A DNA stretch of 64,000 bases from Diphasiastrum complanatum (GCA_029204225.1 CM055098.1:1613106-1677105); one strand, 5' to 3'; shown: positions 22,978 through 36,559, counted from the first letter of the stretch. The notes: generated by a model not told the origin, from the letters alone. Numbers and translations are program-made.

Positions 22978-25365
22978 ATTCGATTACGTGTTCGCATTTG
23001 CGACGCGAGTATATTGCTTTGGTGGATACGGGCAGTACACACTCATTTATTAGCAGTTACATTTCCACCAGGATTCGTGCTACACCTATTTCTGCTACAC
23101 AGTCTCTTAGTGTCGAGGTTGCTAGCTCACATACTTTTATCAGCTCTCAGATGTTTCAAGGCTTGGACTATAGCATTGGTGACTTCTCTGGACAGGCAGA
23201 TTTCTATATTATTCCTCTGGAGTGCTATGACATTATTCTTGGTGCAGATTGGTTTTCATCCCTTGGTACTGTTGTTGTGGATCTTTCTCAGCAAACATTG
23301 TCTTTTACACTTCCCTTTTACGTCAAGGCCTCATTGTTCCTAGCCATAGTCCTTTTGGTGCTCCTGTCCTCCTTGTTGACAAAAAAGATGGAACCAAACA
23401 CCTTTGCATTGACTATCGTGCTTTAAACAAGCTAACTATCCGTAATCAGTATCCTATACCTCACATGGATAACCTTTTTGATCAGCTTGGCACTTCTTCC
23501 ATCTTTTCCAAAATTGACCTACGTTCTGGATACTACCAAATTAGGATGCGTCCTTCTGATGAGCACAAGACTGCATTTCGTACTCATTTGGGTTTGTATG
23601 AATTTCGTGTTCTTCCATTTGGTGTTCAGAATGGTCCACCGACATTTCAAAATGATATTTTACGTCCTCTTTTAGGTGTTTGTGTCTTAGTTTATTTTGA
23701 TGACATTCTTGTTTTTAGTACTTCTTTGTCTGATCATGTAAAACATCTATCTTCTGTGTTTGAATTACTTATTAAGCATCAACTGTTCGCCAAACTGTCC
23801 AAATGTTCTTTTGCCGTGGCTGAAATCGACTTTTTTGGTTTTCTTATTCGTGGTGGACGTATTCGTCTTGATCCTCGGAAAGTTCAGGCTATTGAGAATT
23901 GGCATGTCCCAACCGATGTTCATTCTATTCGTATGTTTTTAGGTATGGCAACCCATCTTCGTCGTCTTGTTAAGTATTTTGCCACTGTGGCTGCTCCGCT
24001 TCATTCGTTACTAAAGAAGTCTCAAGCCTTTGTTTGGACTTCTGAGTGTTAAACTGCTTTTGATGCTTTACGTCATGCCATTGTTTCTGCTACTGTTATG
24101 TGTCTTCCCCAGTTTGATCAGCGTTTTATTGTTGAGACTGATGCTAGTGCTATTGGTTTAGGCGCTCTTCTCCGTCAGTCCGAGTGTGTTATTGCTTATG
24201 AGTCTCGTCGTTTGCGCTCTTATGAGCAACGTTACTCTGTACATGAAAAAGAGCTACTTGTTGTCATCCATGCTCTTAAGAAATGGCATCATTATTTGTA
24301 TCGTGTTCCCGTTGATATTATTACTGATCATCAGTCTCTCCATTATCTTTTTTCTCAACGTGATCTTAGTGATCGTCAATATCGTTGGCTACAATTTTTA
24401 CAGTCTTTTCATTTTGAGTTCCTTCTTGGTTTGATGATTTACCGGCCGCATATTTGTCTTGTTCTGACTTTTCTGATGTTTATCATACTCGTCCCCTTTC
24501 GTCCTCTCGGAAGTTCCAGGTTTATACTATTGCTGATGATCATTTATACCACTATGGTGCTTTATGTATTCCCACTTCTCTTTCCATTCGTCCTCAGTTG
24601 TTGTCTGATGCTCATGCTTCCCCTATTGGTGGCCATTTTGGTTTTCAAAAGTCTTATGCACGTCTTAAAGACAATTTCTATTGGCCATCCACGAAGTCTG
24701 AGCTAGCCCATCTTATTCGTGATTGTCCTTTTTGTGCCCGTAATAAATAATCTCGTGCTAAGTCCGCCGGTTTGCTCCAGAGTTGGCCCATTCATCATCG
24801 CCAGTGGACAGATATTTCTGTGGACTTTATCCTTGGTCTTCCTCATACCCGTCGTGGTCATGACTCTTGTATGGTGGTGGTAGATCGGTTCTCGAAACAG
24901 GCACACTTTATACCGGTCCGCAGTACTATTACAGCTGAGCAGTGCGCACGTCTTTTTCTATCAGATATTTTTCGCCTGCATGGTATGCCACGTACTATCC
25001 TATCTGATCGGGATAGTAAGTTTACATCTACGTTCTGGACAAAGATAATGCGTATTTTGGATGTACAGCTTCTGATGGGTACTGCTTATCATTCTACTGC
25101 TGATGGGCATACTGAGGTCCTTAATCGGATCCTTGAGGATTACCTTCGACATTTTGTTTCTCCTTCCGGGAAGGATTGGGACCAGCATTTATGTTTGGCA
25201 GAGTATAGTTATAATAGCTCTGTTAGTACCAGCACTGGAGTTTCACCTTTCTTATTGGCTCATGGGTATACTCCACTTTTGCCACGGGTGCCTCTTCCTC
25301 CTGATGATACACCAGTTACCATTGCTTCTTTTTTATCCGGTGCTCGTGAGCTTATTGCTACTTTT
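22978..25365 (+). pseudogene. Gypsy protease-RT-RNase H-integrase (G1)
   Basis: Protease: ALVDTGSTHSFIS near 23,015. A deletion after FTLP (23,320) joins to RT in another frame: VDKKDGTKHLCIDYRALNK (23,370), [17 protein letters not shown], then LVYFDDILVFS (catalytic Asp pair present, 23,690). TAA at 24,049. RNase H: FIVETDASAIGLGALLRQ and VHEKELLVVIHALKKW, frameshifted near 24,430. Integrase: zinc motif ending CPFCARNK with TAA at 24,748. The DDE core has WTDISVDFILGLPHTRRG, LSDRDSKFTSTFW and DGHTEVLNR, so the acidic triad is present. It ends ELIATFS at ~25,365. Confidence 0.85.
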
Positions 25366-26171
25366 TCGACGGAGTGTGCGGTTGTATAACTGTCGTGAAG
25401 AGCGGAGGAGATGACTAGAGTGGTCTCGAGAAATCTCTTAGCTTCGGCAATGGCATCCTGTGTGTCCGGTATCCCACGAACCCTGATGTTATGGGCCTTT
25501 TGCTCCCTTGACCGCTCTTCCGAAATAATTGGGGTGCTAGGCTTGGTGCCTTTCTTCAAGATTGCTGCCCATGAATCTTTATGTTGCTCAATTTTACTCT
25601 CAAGCTCCCGTATCACGGTGGTGGTGGATTCCGAGGCATCATTTTTGAGACGCGCTGCCCATGTCTTCGTTTCTTCCACTTGTTTTTCATGGATGGAAAT
25701 TTTGTTCGAAGTCTCCTCCAAAACATTCTTTTGAGGGATATGTTCTGCAATCCGTGGCTTAAGATACACATTTTCTTGTTCAAGCTGCTCCATTCGCTCT
25801 TTAACACCACATAGATCCAAAACCAGCTTGCCATTCTCAATTTCAAAGAAGTGTAGTTGTCTTTTGAGTCCGAGGATTTCTTGCCGAATAAAGCTGATGT
25901 CATAAGCAAAGAGGCCTTCAGTAGGTTTGGAAGGGGTATAATCAACTGCGGGCGGTTGATTCGTAGTAACCGCAAGTGTTTCAGCAGCAGGGCGGGCATC
26001 CGTCTCAGATGCAGATGCGATGGACAGACCTGACGCAGGTATGATGGCAGGAGCAGGTACCACAAACTCAGATGCGATGGGCAGGGAGGTGGTTTCCGGG
26101 CCAGCAGGGCGCGTTTCAGCTTCGGGGACAGCAGGGCGCGGTGGAGAGTGGGGGGAGTTGCCTCCCCGCCG

Positions 26172-26174
<3 letters not shown>
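25366..26174 (-). mobile_element. ORF1-bearing LINE piece S2, internally deleted
   Basis: An ORF1 frame of ~260 residues on the - strand. It has a Pro/Ala-rich N-terminus, a long coiled coil (IRQEILGLKRQLHFFEIENG, EQLEQENVYL), then EQKAHNIRVRGIPDTQDA, an RRM-type word as in L1 ORF1p. At ~25,410 it passes directly into ISSALHDSYTTAHSVEK, a version of the ORF2 endonuclease/RT linker seen at 60.4 kb. An ORF1-to-ORF2 deletion is therefore implied before the gypsy junction. Its 5' end begins at the (GA)n tract. Confidence 0.65.

Positions 26175-26244
<70 letters not shown>
26175..26244. repeat. (GA)35 microsatellite = LINE L5 tail
   Basis: 70 bp of perfect GA, followed on the + strand by aagctttattaatgtc and the hairpin. 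On its left it touches the 5' end of the ORF1 piece S2. Confidence 0.9.
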
Positions 26245-26248
<4 letters not shown>

Positions 26249-26635
26249 TTTATTAATGTCTTTTCCATGCCAAAAGGCATATAAGACCAAAAGGAGTACA
26301 TGTCAAGTATGTGAAAACCATGGCCGCGTATATAAACGTCTCCAAGAAAAAACTATGCATAATAGAGAAATGAGTAATATAACTGTAAACTACAAACTGC
26401 TAATTGTCCATAAGTGGGAGCAAAATAGCTTCCAGGAGTAGAGTAGTATCATATAGTGCCGCTGTCGAAAAAAGATGTGATGCGAGCTGCAACAGGAGGT
26501 AATATGGAGCATCGCTGACGTCGTCTAGGAGGGTGAAAACTGTGTGCTCTCGTAACAAGGCGAGAAATTTGAACTGCTGCATGACTATGAGTGATACACT
26601 GTCTTTGACATTGGTGAGGTGGTCACCTCATTCAC
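26245..26635 (-). mobile_element. LINE copy L5, short 3' end
   Basis: About 390 bp: hairpin at 26,287-26,258 with both stems perfect (GTCTT/AAGAC and ATGCC/GGCAT), the 3' UTR, and a trace of the terminal coding tail (the tcgtctaggagg...tgtctttgac region common to all copies). It is 5'-truncated. Confidence 0.8.
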
Positions 26636-26971
26636 TTGGACTTAAATTTATTCTAAAGCTTGGGTCCTTTTGATCGGTACCTTGGTCAAATGTTCGTGAA
26701 ATTTTGGACCCTAGTCACTGATTCACGATTGCCCAAAAGCAATTGGAAAACAAATATTTACTTCGGACCCCAAAATAGCAATGTAAGCTTACAGAAATTC
26801 CACAAGGAATTTAGCCTTTTTTTGCCTGTCTCCAAGGAATTTCCCTCACTCAAAGGAAATTGTCCCTTCCAGAAACAAGAGGACCGAAAGAATTTGTATA
26901 ATGTCCGGACCCATACTAGCGCACAAATTGGAATAAAGTCACTAAATTGCACTGAGTTAATTAGTTGTTAC

Positions 26972-27800
26972 CTTAGAAGCCCGTTCCGACCAAAATGGGT
27001 TGGAACGTTCCGTTCCGACCGTTCCGTACGTTTCCGAACGTATTGGGTCAGAACGATTTTTTGTAAGTTAAAAAAAAATGTAAAACGACCCTGCTGGCCC
27101 GCGCATTCTGCATTTGCATTTCACGGATAACGAGTTGTCATACTTCTGACAAGGACATGAAGTGCCATGGAAGCCACAAGGCACTCTGGAAGGAAGCTTC
27201 ACGGAGGCGATGAGCTCGAGCGATTTTCCTTGAAATGGAGTAGACTTTTCTGTACATCGATGACTGACATATTTTATGCTGATCTTTAAGTATAAAATAT
27301 TTTATGCTCATCGATGACTGACATATTTCTAATTTTACCTGTTGTTTCAAAAAGCGATTGTTTTCATGAAGAGATTGACATTCTTGCTTGAGAATCGCCC
27401 TCTCCTGAATTCATCAAGAAAAAGATGAAGTGAATACTGAAGAATGGTCTATAATAATCCACGATGCAGCTCAGTTAAACTGACTCAAAGGAAAAAGAAC
27501 AGTAAATCACTCAGCAAATAAAATGACGAACACCGATTGGACATAAAAAGCACAATTACCAAAAAAATACGTAAAGAGCATATCATGGACGTGGTCCAGG
27601 AGTTTCCAGCGATGGTGAGCTTGCGGAAAAGAAAGCAGGAAGCCTTGTGGACGTTCACCTTTGATCGAACACACACCTTAGATGCTCCTCAAGCTTCCTT
27701 AGATATTATGGTTTTTTTTTTCCTTTGTAAAAACACGTATTTTTTGTTGAGGGTCTCGTTCCGGAACGGAACGCGTTCCGTTTCGGAACGGGCAACTAAG
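26972..27800. mobile_element. hAT-type MITE, copy 1 (8-bp TSD)
   Basis: Ends are inverted: CTTAGAAGCCCGTTCCG on the left and, reversed, CTTAGTTGCCCGTTCCG on the right (15 of 17 match). It is flanked by a perfect 8-bp duplication, gttgttac (26,964-26,971 and 27,801-27,808). Subterminal palindromes of gttccggaac type follow. It encodes no protein, so it is non-autonomous. TSD length and the 5'-C.nAG end are typical of the hAT superfamily. Confidence 0.85.
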
Positions 27801-27808
27801 GTTGTTAC

Positions 27809-28499
27809 TAATAACTTGCAATTCAAACTCTAGTACCACTTCCGTACGCACGAAGGCCACTCAACTGCTCTTCAAAAAATGAAGTCCAAAAAAACTGCAA
27901 AAATCCTTTTGCAGAGTTAGGGAAAAAAAATCATTATCAAACAAGAAAACAAACAACTTGTTTTACAAGCAAGTTTCTAGTTATTAGAAACGCCATTTAT
28001 TCCTCCCGTTGCCATTGCTCTGGTAGATTTTGAGCCTCATAATCACCAACAATGCAGACGAACTCATTCTAGGACTTCCAGTCCTCGAACATGTGATGAC
28101 GTATCATTACCAAGCAACTGTGATTCCGCATCGGTGAAACTTGCCAATAAACCCCAATCAAAAATCTTGGGAAACCATGCAATGCATATGCGTGAACCAG
28201 GTGAAGACCATATAAGGATCGTAACCCAAAAGTTCACAGCATTAAAACCACCCACATGGAAACCATAAGAAAAACCCCTAAGATAAACAATGTTTACTAG
28301 GAAAGTCCCTAACCACCCCCTCGTAGCACAACATTTGTTTTTTTTTTTTCATTTCCATCCGGAAAACTAAAAAGAGACTCTTCAAAGAAGAGGTCTTTTT
28401 TTTCTCTTAAAAAAAAACTAAAACAAATGCTAATGCTTACCCCCCCCCCCCCCGAGTTACTCCACTCGGGTCTGACCCGTGACATCAGACCCCGAGCCC
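27809..28499. other. NUP160 intron, nothing recognised
   Basis: AT-rich, with homopolymer runs (T10 at ~28,340 and C13 at 28,441-28,453) and no coding signal. Confidence 0.4.
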
Positions 28500-28532
28500 G
28501 AGAGAGAGAGAGAAAGAAAGAAAGAAAGAAAG
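28500..28532. repeat. (GA)7(GAAA)5 tract = LINE L6 tail
   Basis: gagagagagagagaaagaaag-type tract directly before ctttattaatgtc and the hairpin (28,572-28,543). The mixed unit shows that the tail repeat is not always pure GA. Confidence 0.85.
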
Positions 28533-30841
28533 CTTTATTAATGTCTTTTCCATGCCAAAAGGCATATAAGACTAGTAAATGTACATGTCAAGTATGTTAT
28601 AACCGTAGGAGCGTATAAAACGTCTCCAAGACTATAACAGAAATACAAATCTAACTGTTATGAACTGAAATTGAAAGCTGAAACTGAAAAAGATGCGATG
28701 ATATATGAAACATGTGGGAGCATATATACTGCTAGCTGTCATGAATACTGTATGACACTATCATCCAATCCTGTCTCGCTATAAAAGATGCTATAAAAGG
28801 ATGTAATACGGGATGCAGCATGAAGGACTGCTGGTGGGCGATGACGTCGTCTAGGAAGATGAGGTCTCCTCATGATAGGTCGGGTAGCTCGTGCAGCAAC
28901 ATGAGTATGAGTGGGACACTGTCTTTGATCTCGGTGGGCATGTAAGTCTCCATCATCCTCCTCCTCATCAGATACTAAGTCTAGTCCTCTTCTCCTGGAG
29001 AAGAAAGAAGTGATTTGCGACTGAGAAATATGACTAGAGTAATGAGCCCGGAAACCTGCCTGTCCCAACGCATGTAATCTCCTCGATTCCGCCTCTGAGC
29101 TTACTGCAAATTGGAGTATGGTACCATAAAGCTTAGTGAGGACATGCCCGATCATGATAGTGTGGTAGTTACCAGGAATCATGGGATCACCATTTTTATG
29201 GATAGGATGGATGATGTTGGTGCACCAGGATGAAGGGAAGCCAGAGACGACGACGGAATTGAGGAGAGTGGCTAGTGTGGGAGCAAGGAGGTCAGTAGCA
29301 TGGATTAGGAGTTCAGACTCAAGGTCTTCAATGTCTCTTGCTTTATGGGATTTCATTTTGTTGTTGGCCGCAAGTACCATGTCAGCGGTGAAGAAGGTGA
29401 ACTCAGAGGGACGTGGGAGATAGAGATGGGTGCGTCAATAGGTATGGTATATAGACTGGTAGCGTAGTCGGTCCATATGCAAAGGTCTTCCAAGAGAGGT
29501 GGAGTATGAGGGATAAACTTACGCCAAAAGGCGCCTGAAGAAGAACTGAAGAGAAGGTCAACGAGGCGTTTTTTTTTTCAGAGTCATCATAAGCACGCTT
29601 TTTCCGACGGAGTGTGCGATGGTAAGAGCGTCGAGCAGAGCGAAGGAGGTGAGGTTCATGAATGCGATTATGGGTGACAAGATGATGAGTGACACTCGGT
29701 ATCATACCATGGAGAGTGTGGAGGACGTAGCGACGAGGGACGTGTGTGTTTGCCTTTATGGGCCTTAGATGGAAAAGCTAGAGAAGCAGCAACATGCTAA
29801 GGAAAGCTGCTTGAGTCTCGAGTGTACTATCGTGCGGAAACGAATGGAGTAGGGAGGTAAGAATTTCCTGATAGACTGGTGTGTGTAAAGAGCTGAATGT
29901 ATACCTAGGTGCCCGGGTAAGCAGGGGATGTGAGGATAACTGAGGGGGTGGGAGGTGGCCGATAGCGAAGGAGAGAAAGGAATGATCAGAGAGAGTGGTG
30001 GGGGAGATGTGAAAATCAGAGATGAGAGGTATGGAGGATGGTGATCCCATGAGATAGTCCACAACACTATGTTCGCTGTGAGGATGACAAGTATAACTGC
30101 CGGAATCTGGCTAGCAAGTTAGGCCATTGTAAATGGCTAACTCATGTGCCTTTCCAAACTGCAATAAATGCTCACCATAGCGGGTAATAGGTCCCAAGCT
30201 GTGCTCTGAAACCCTGGTACCTCCCACCTCGTCGCTGTCAAGAGCATGAATGCGGAGCTGGTCGGTGATGTCATAAAACTCGGACTGTCGTGAGGAGGTT
30301 CGAGCATTGAAATCCCCATTGAGGAAAATATGCCCTCGGTCTGCAAATATGATAATATCAGGTGACAAATCAAGGCATGGTGAACCTGTGCCCTCTGCAA
30401 AGGATGAAGACTCTGGAGGAAAGTAACAAGCCGCCACAAAGAGGTCTCTGTCCAAACCAATGTCCTGTCCAACAATACGAATCCAGATATAGCGTGCATG
30501 TTCGTCATGGGTGACTGGGCAACAGGTGGAGCGGAAGAAGGGGGCAGACCAGCAGATGGGTAGGGCAGGGTAGCAGGTGGAGTTGAGGAGGGCGGCTGGT
30601 GGACAGCGGGTGGAGCGGAGGGTGGTTGGTGGGCAGCAGATGGAGCGGAGGGGGGCGAAGCAGCAGGTGGAGTGGAGGAGGGGGGTGGAGCAGCAGGTGG
30701 AGCGGAGGGGGGTGGGGTAGAGGGTGATGGAGGGGGGTGGGGAGGAGTGGGGGAGCAAGGGCTCCCCTTGGTTTTGCCCGCCATGGAGGTGGGGGAGGAG
30801 GGTGGGAGGGGGGGGGGAGAGATCAGCGATGGACAGTCACC

Positions 30842-30843
<2 letters not shown>
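28533..30843 (-). mobile_element. LINE copy L6, internally deleted
   Basis: Has the perfect 3' hairpin, then the terminal tail, an in-frame deletion, the RT entry block (see 28,739-29,380), linker (AYDDSEK) and a long endonuclease part. The endonuclease part (30,540-29,765) reads VAACYFPPESSS, HIFLNGDFNARTSSR, LQFGKAHELAIYNGLTC, SEHSVVDYLMG and DHSFLSFAIGHLP, matching APE-type endonuclease motifs. The 5' end is extremely Pro/Ser/Cys-coding low-complexity sequence (30,770-30,540) that stops at the (GA)n tract at 30,844. Confidence 0.8.
28739..29380 (-). pseudogene. LINE ORF2 remnant with in-frame loss of RT core
   Basis: Open for 213 residues. It begins with RT entry sequence (RDIEDLESELLIHATDLLAP, FPSSWCTNIIHPIHKNGDP, YHTIMIGHVLTKLYG, HALGQAGFRAHYS) and then passes, without a break in frame, to the extreme C-terminal tail SQSQITSFFSRRRG and EEEDDGDLHAHRDQRQ. 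About 500 residues (RT palm, thumb, CCHC domain) are missing between them. It cannot be enzymatically active, yet the frame is clean. Confidence 0.75.

Positions 30844-30911
<68 letters not shown>
30844..30911. repeat. (GA)34 microsatellite = LINE L7 tail
   Basis: 68 bp of GA, then (aattag)n-like attagaattagaattattatt before aacgtctt and the hairpin. Left side: 5' end of LINE L6. Confidence 0.9.
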
Positions 30912-33100
<2,189 letters not shown>

Positions 33101-34280
33101 ATAAAGAAAGAAAGTTTTATTAATGTCTTTTGATGTTAATAGGCAAAGAAGACCAAGTAAGTACATTTCAATTATGATAAATACTAGAAGGAGCCTATAA
33201 ATGTTTCCAAAAATATAACAACTACTTTATAAATGATTAGCCTATGAAAACTAGACAAATCTCTGCTCTACGCTCATGGTGAGAGGATTTGAGAGGATTT
33301 GAGAGACTATACAATGAGGTGCAATATAGCCAAAGCTATACAATAACAACTAAAGCTCTACGATAGATCATGTCATAGGAGCCCTGTCGAAGAAAGCAAG
33401 GAGTGACGATGATACATGTACTGAAGAGGTAAGCTTGCTCGCATGAGTTCGAGATCTACGTCTCTTGGTAAACCATAAAGTGTGGTGTAGAAGCAATACA
33501 TCGTCGTTGATACTGGTCAAGACCTCGAGAAGGGATATCTGACTCATCCTCTGACAAAGTATCAGCCGCAAGGTCTGCTTTGGAGCGCCTCCTAGAGAAA
33601 AAGGAGGTGATATGGGTCTGGGAGTCATGATGTCCATACTAATTACTCTTGACAAATATCTCTACGAAGCAAGAACATCTCGCCCAACATCAAGGCAACA
33701 CACCGAGATCCTAGATATGAAATAAGTGAACGCAGTGTGATTGGAGAATCACCGAAAAGACAGTTGATAGTGTCCTTTCATTCCATCATAAACAGGGCAT
33801 TTGAATAGGAAGCTCTCCTCTGACTCCACCTTCCCCAAGGTGCATATCTGGCAAAGTCTACTCATATCAAGAAGGCCTTTAAAACAACTAATCTCCACAC
33901 ATAATTGGTGTGAGGAAACTCGAAACTGTCCCAATGTAAATCAGAGGCAATGTGAGAGTCCACTGTCCAAGTAACGAGGTAAAACTGGGATCTCGGCACT
34001 GCCCAGCACTAGGAAACTGGAACGATAGAAGTGCGGTTTGACCCCAAGAGATCCCTGCCATGTCACTCGAGAATATGCACGAAAAATAACCTCCTCATTT
34101 GCTGATGTGATCCCTTTGGTAGATCCGAAATATCAATGACATCTGTATGTAAGAGACGGGAAGCTTGGGAGTACAATGAGTGCTGAAGCTCCTGAGAAGA
34201 GAGAAAAGCTATGTGTGGATAACGTGAAACCGGAAGACTCATCACTCTCTGGATATATGTAATCAACTTGAAAATAGCCT

Positions 34281-34631
34281 CTCCCCATGCTTTTGATACT
34301 GCATTGACAAACTCGACACAAGTCCTTTGGACAACTTTCTTATCAATATCAGAGTATTTTTCTTTTCTTAAAATAGCAATCATACTATCAAGCTTCTTCC
34401 ATACATCAACTTTTAGTACTCTGGTTTTGCCGTCTTTCTCGAAGTCCTGAGTGGCAGCAATAATATCTGTCCAGACTGAGTGTTCAATATTACCAGTATG
34501 ATTTGATAGGAAACGACGTGCTTTTGCTCCTCCTATGCTTGGCTTAGTTGGCATGTTCCCATTCTTTCCTGAAAGCTTTTCATCTTTTTGAATTTTGACA
34601 TGTCCCTTATGGAGTCCTGCTTTTGACAAAC
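34281..34631 (-). other. Coding-like block of unknown origin fused to LINE
   Basis: An open frame starting at about 34,629 reads SKAGLHKGHVKIQKDEKLSG, then SIGGAKARRFLSNHTGN, VWTDIIAATQDFEKDGKTRV and VVQRTCVEFVNAVSKAW. It runs without a stop into LINE sequence (AIFKLITYIQRV). No other LINE copy in the window has it. The composition is that of a soluble, lysine-rich, ordinary host protein. I do not recognise the family. It may be a piece of host gene captured by the LINE or by the adjacent MITE; that is inference. Confidence 0.45.
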
Positions 34632-35238
34632 CTTAGAAGCCCGTCCAGTACGTTCCGGAACGTACTGGGTCGGAACGAGTTCATGTAAAAAAGAAACAAG
34701 GCATCAAAGTGCCACCTGCTGGCCGTTATCTTCCTTCTTATAATATATTGAGGGACTCTTATAATGCACTGAGCGACGCTACAGATCAGAAATTGATTTC
34801 AAGTCATTGTTCAAGACATAGGTTCAAGACAAGACATATATCCGAGCTAGAATCGCTGTATCTTGATACATTGAATACAGTCATCAGAGGAAAGAGGCTG
34901 CCTACATTCCAAAGACTTAGCACGTTGATCTCGAGTGGCTTTTGCCACGACGCAAATTTAAATCAAGAAACTGCCGTCAAAAAAAGTGACTACATTGCAT
35001 AGAAAAACTGTTTTTGCCATTTGCTATTACGTTTGCTCCTTTCAGTTATAGTGTACGCACTGTTCTGGACATTCATGGATAGTTGTGATCCAAGCTCATG
35101 CTTTCTAGCAAAGATTTTGATGCTGATAAGAAAATAGGATATCTTTGTATCTAAATAGGACAACGCTATGTGTCTTTGTAAAAATACGTATTTTTAATTT
35201 TTTTTTGGAGTCCCGCCGGTCCGGAACGGGCAACTAAG
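34632..35238. mobile_element. hAT-type MITE, copy 2
   Basis: Left end CTTAGAAGCCCGTCCAG, right end (reversed) CTTAGTTGCCCGTTCCG, the same pair as the MITE at 26,972. The flanking 8-mers tgacaaac and caacaaac match at 6 of 8, fitting an older insertion. The interior is partly shared with copy 1 (cctgctggcc region, gtaaaaatacgtattttt near the right end). Confidence 0.8.
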
Positions 35239-35370
35239 CAACAAACTCAGTAAGGGTAATCTGGTGAGGAACAAAGGGCTTGGCCCAGACACCAATCCTC
35301 CCCTGCATACATAGCTGTAGGTGAAACAATAGTGTCAAACAATTTACACCTACTCGGGACTAGTATTGTT

Positions 35371-36172
35371 CCTAGATTTGTGAGAGCTTCTGACATGATT
35401 CCATGCCATATGTCTGCATGATGTATGGCTCTTACGAAGGGTGATTATGACATTATATGAATGTAACAAGTAACAAAACCAATGCATATAGTTTTCCATC
35501 CCCTTTTTGGGAATGCACCTTTCGGATTGAATTTCAAGTGAATTTTTTTTAATCTCCCGCACCCGGGCAAAAATTATAACATGCCAAACTTCAAAAATTG
35601 GTAAAGCAAGTATTTAGGTGTCATGATAAAAACCATGAAATTATTGGCACTTATTGCTACAACTTCTAAGTAGTAAGAACCCTATGCATGCTTGCTGTTT
35701 TTGGTAGGTGTTTTGATATTTTGATCTTTTAAAAAAAGAACACAGATGCACGTCCATTGATTTGATGACAAACACTTGGTATTCAAGTTTTCTGCTTACA
35801 GATAGGTTTTTCTTCATGATTTGAACTTTGTTGATGTAGAACGTTTGCTTGTACATGTCTAGGTTATATCTCAAGTTCAATGTGGCTAGGGGCAGGAGAA
35901 GTACCCATGCAAGTTGCAGTCTTACTGGAAAATACTATGGTATCATGAATAGTTAACCTATCAAGCGTTCATCTGCATGTACATTTTTTGACCCTGTTTA
36001 GTCTATTTCTTTAAGGTGCCATTGTCTTGCTCGGTGGACCGTTTATCTCCTGATATCTTTGTTCTCCAGTGTGTGGACCATTATGTCACATGCCATCGTT
36101 TTCCTGTCATTGAAGTTTGAGTCGCTGGGACGTAATGGATGCACTTTTGTCTTTGTTGAAGGTAATTGGGAG
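35371..36172. other. NUP160 intron end, nothing recognised
   Basis: AT-rich DNA after LINE L9. It leads to a weak acceptor, aattgggag, at 36,172; an alternative acceptor lies at 36,161 (ttgaag). Confidence 0.4.
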
Positions 36173-36269
36173 AGGAACAATCTGTGTGTACAGATGGCAT
36201 TGGGCTCAGACTGATGGAATGTTTCGACCGAATGTTTTGACGGTTGAGCATGCATTTCCAATTGAACAG
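36173..36269 (+). CDS. NUP160: NUP160 exon (end of propeller)
   Basis: Reads GTICVYRWHWAQTDGMFRPN then VLTVEHAFPIEQ, donor GAACAG|gtttgt. The I.VY....... pattern followed by P.E.G and DVKL in the next exon matches the order in plant NUP160. It enters in phase 2 from the exon at 16,605 and leaves in phase 0. With acceptor 36,161 it would enter in phase 0 and start VIGR. Confidence 0.7.
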
Positions 36270-36461
36270 GTTTGTATTTGTGTTTGAAACATCTGTCTAA
36301 GCTTAGAACTTCAATCGGCTGGAATGCCATCCTATGAAAGCAATTGAAAGATTGGAATTTGGATCTACCAGCATTGGTATTTTATTGCTGAATTTTTTTG
36401 ATGAAATAACGTTCGGTTCAGACTCTATGTTGTTTTAAGCTTTTGTTGATGGTTTCCACAG

Positions 36462-36559
36462 GGAAGGGTCGTTGATGTCAAATTATTTGCAGATGCCATT
36501 TGGATTTTGCAAGAGGCATCCACAGGATCTTACAACCTTTTCAAATCAAAGCTTGCTGG
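36462..36559 (+). CDS. NUP160: NUP160 exon
   Basis: Acceptor tttccacag, frame GRVVDVKLFADAIWILQEAS then TGSYNLFKSKLAG, donor GCTGG|gtatgc. The (I/V)DVKL....(I)WIL word is a strong family marker. Phase 0 to 2. Confidence 0.9.

Larger units (their letters stand above)
21900..25365 (+). mobile_element. Ty3/gypsy element G1, internal region
   Basis: Order along the + strand: leader repeats, gag, protease, RT, RNase H, integrase. There is no 3' LTR. At ~25,365 the sequence switches to antisense LINE sequence, and the missing integrase C-terminus is found inverted at 20,885-21,480. Several nonsense codons and frameshifts are present. Confidence 0.85.
33101..35370 (-). mobile_element. LINE copy L9, with nested insertions
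   Basis: The tail is (CTTT)n-like (gaaataaagaaagaaag on +). The hairpin at 33,153-33,125 keeps the outer stem but has a decayed inner stem. Coding pieces: CCHC region (33,934-33,749, CQICTLGKVESEESFLFKC), post-RT region (34,280-34,063, FKLITYIQRVMSLP), and, beyond the MITE, an RT-thumb-side piece (35,360-35,245, GVWAKPFVPHQITLTEF). It is interrupted by an unknown coding-like block (34,281-34,631) and a hAT MITE (34,632-35,238). Confidence 0.75.

Noticed and set aside
22397-23053. 218-residue hydrophobic frame resembling a membrane protein
   Set aside because: It is the +1 shadow of gypsy gag; its Leu/Phe richness comes from the T-rich codon use of the true frame.
35641-35880. 79-residue - strand frame in intron
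   Set aside because: No family resemblance, AT-driven composition, inside the NUP160 intron.
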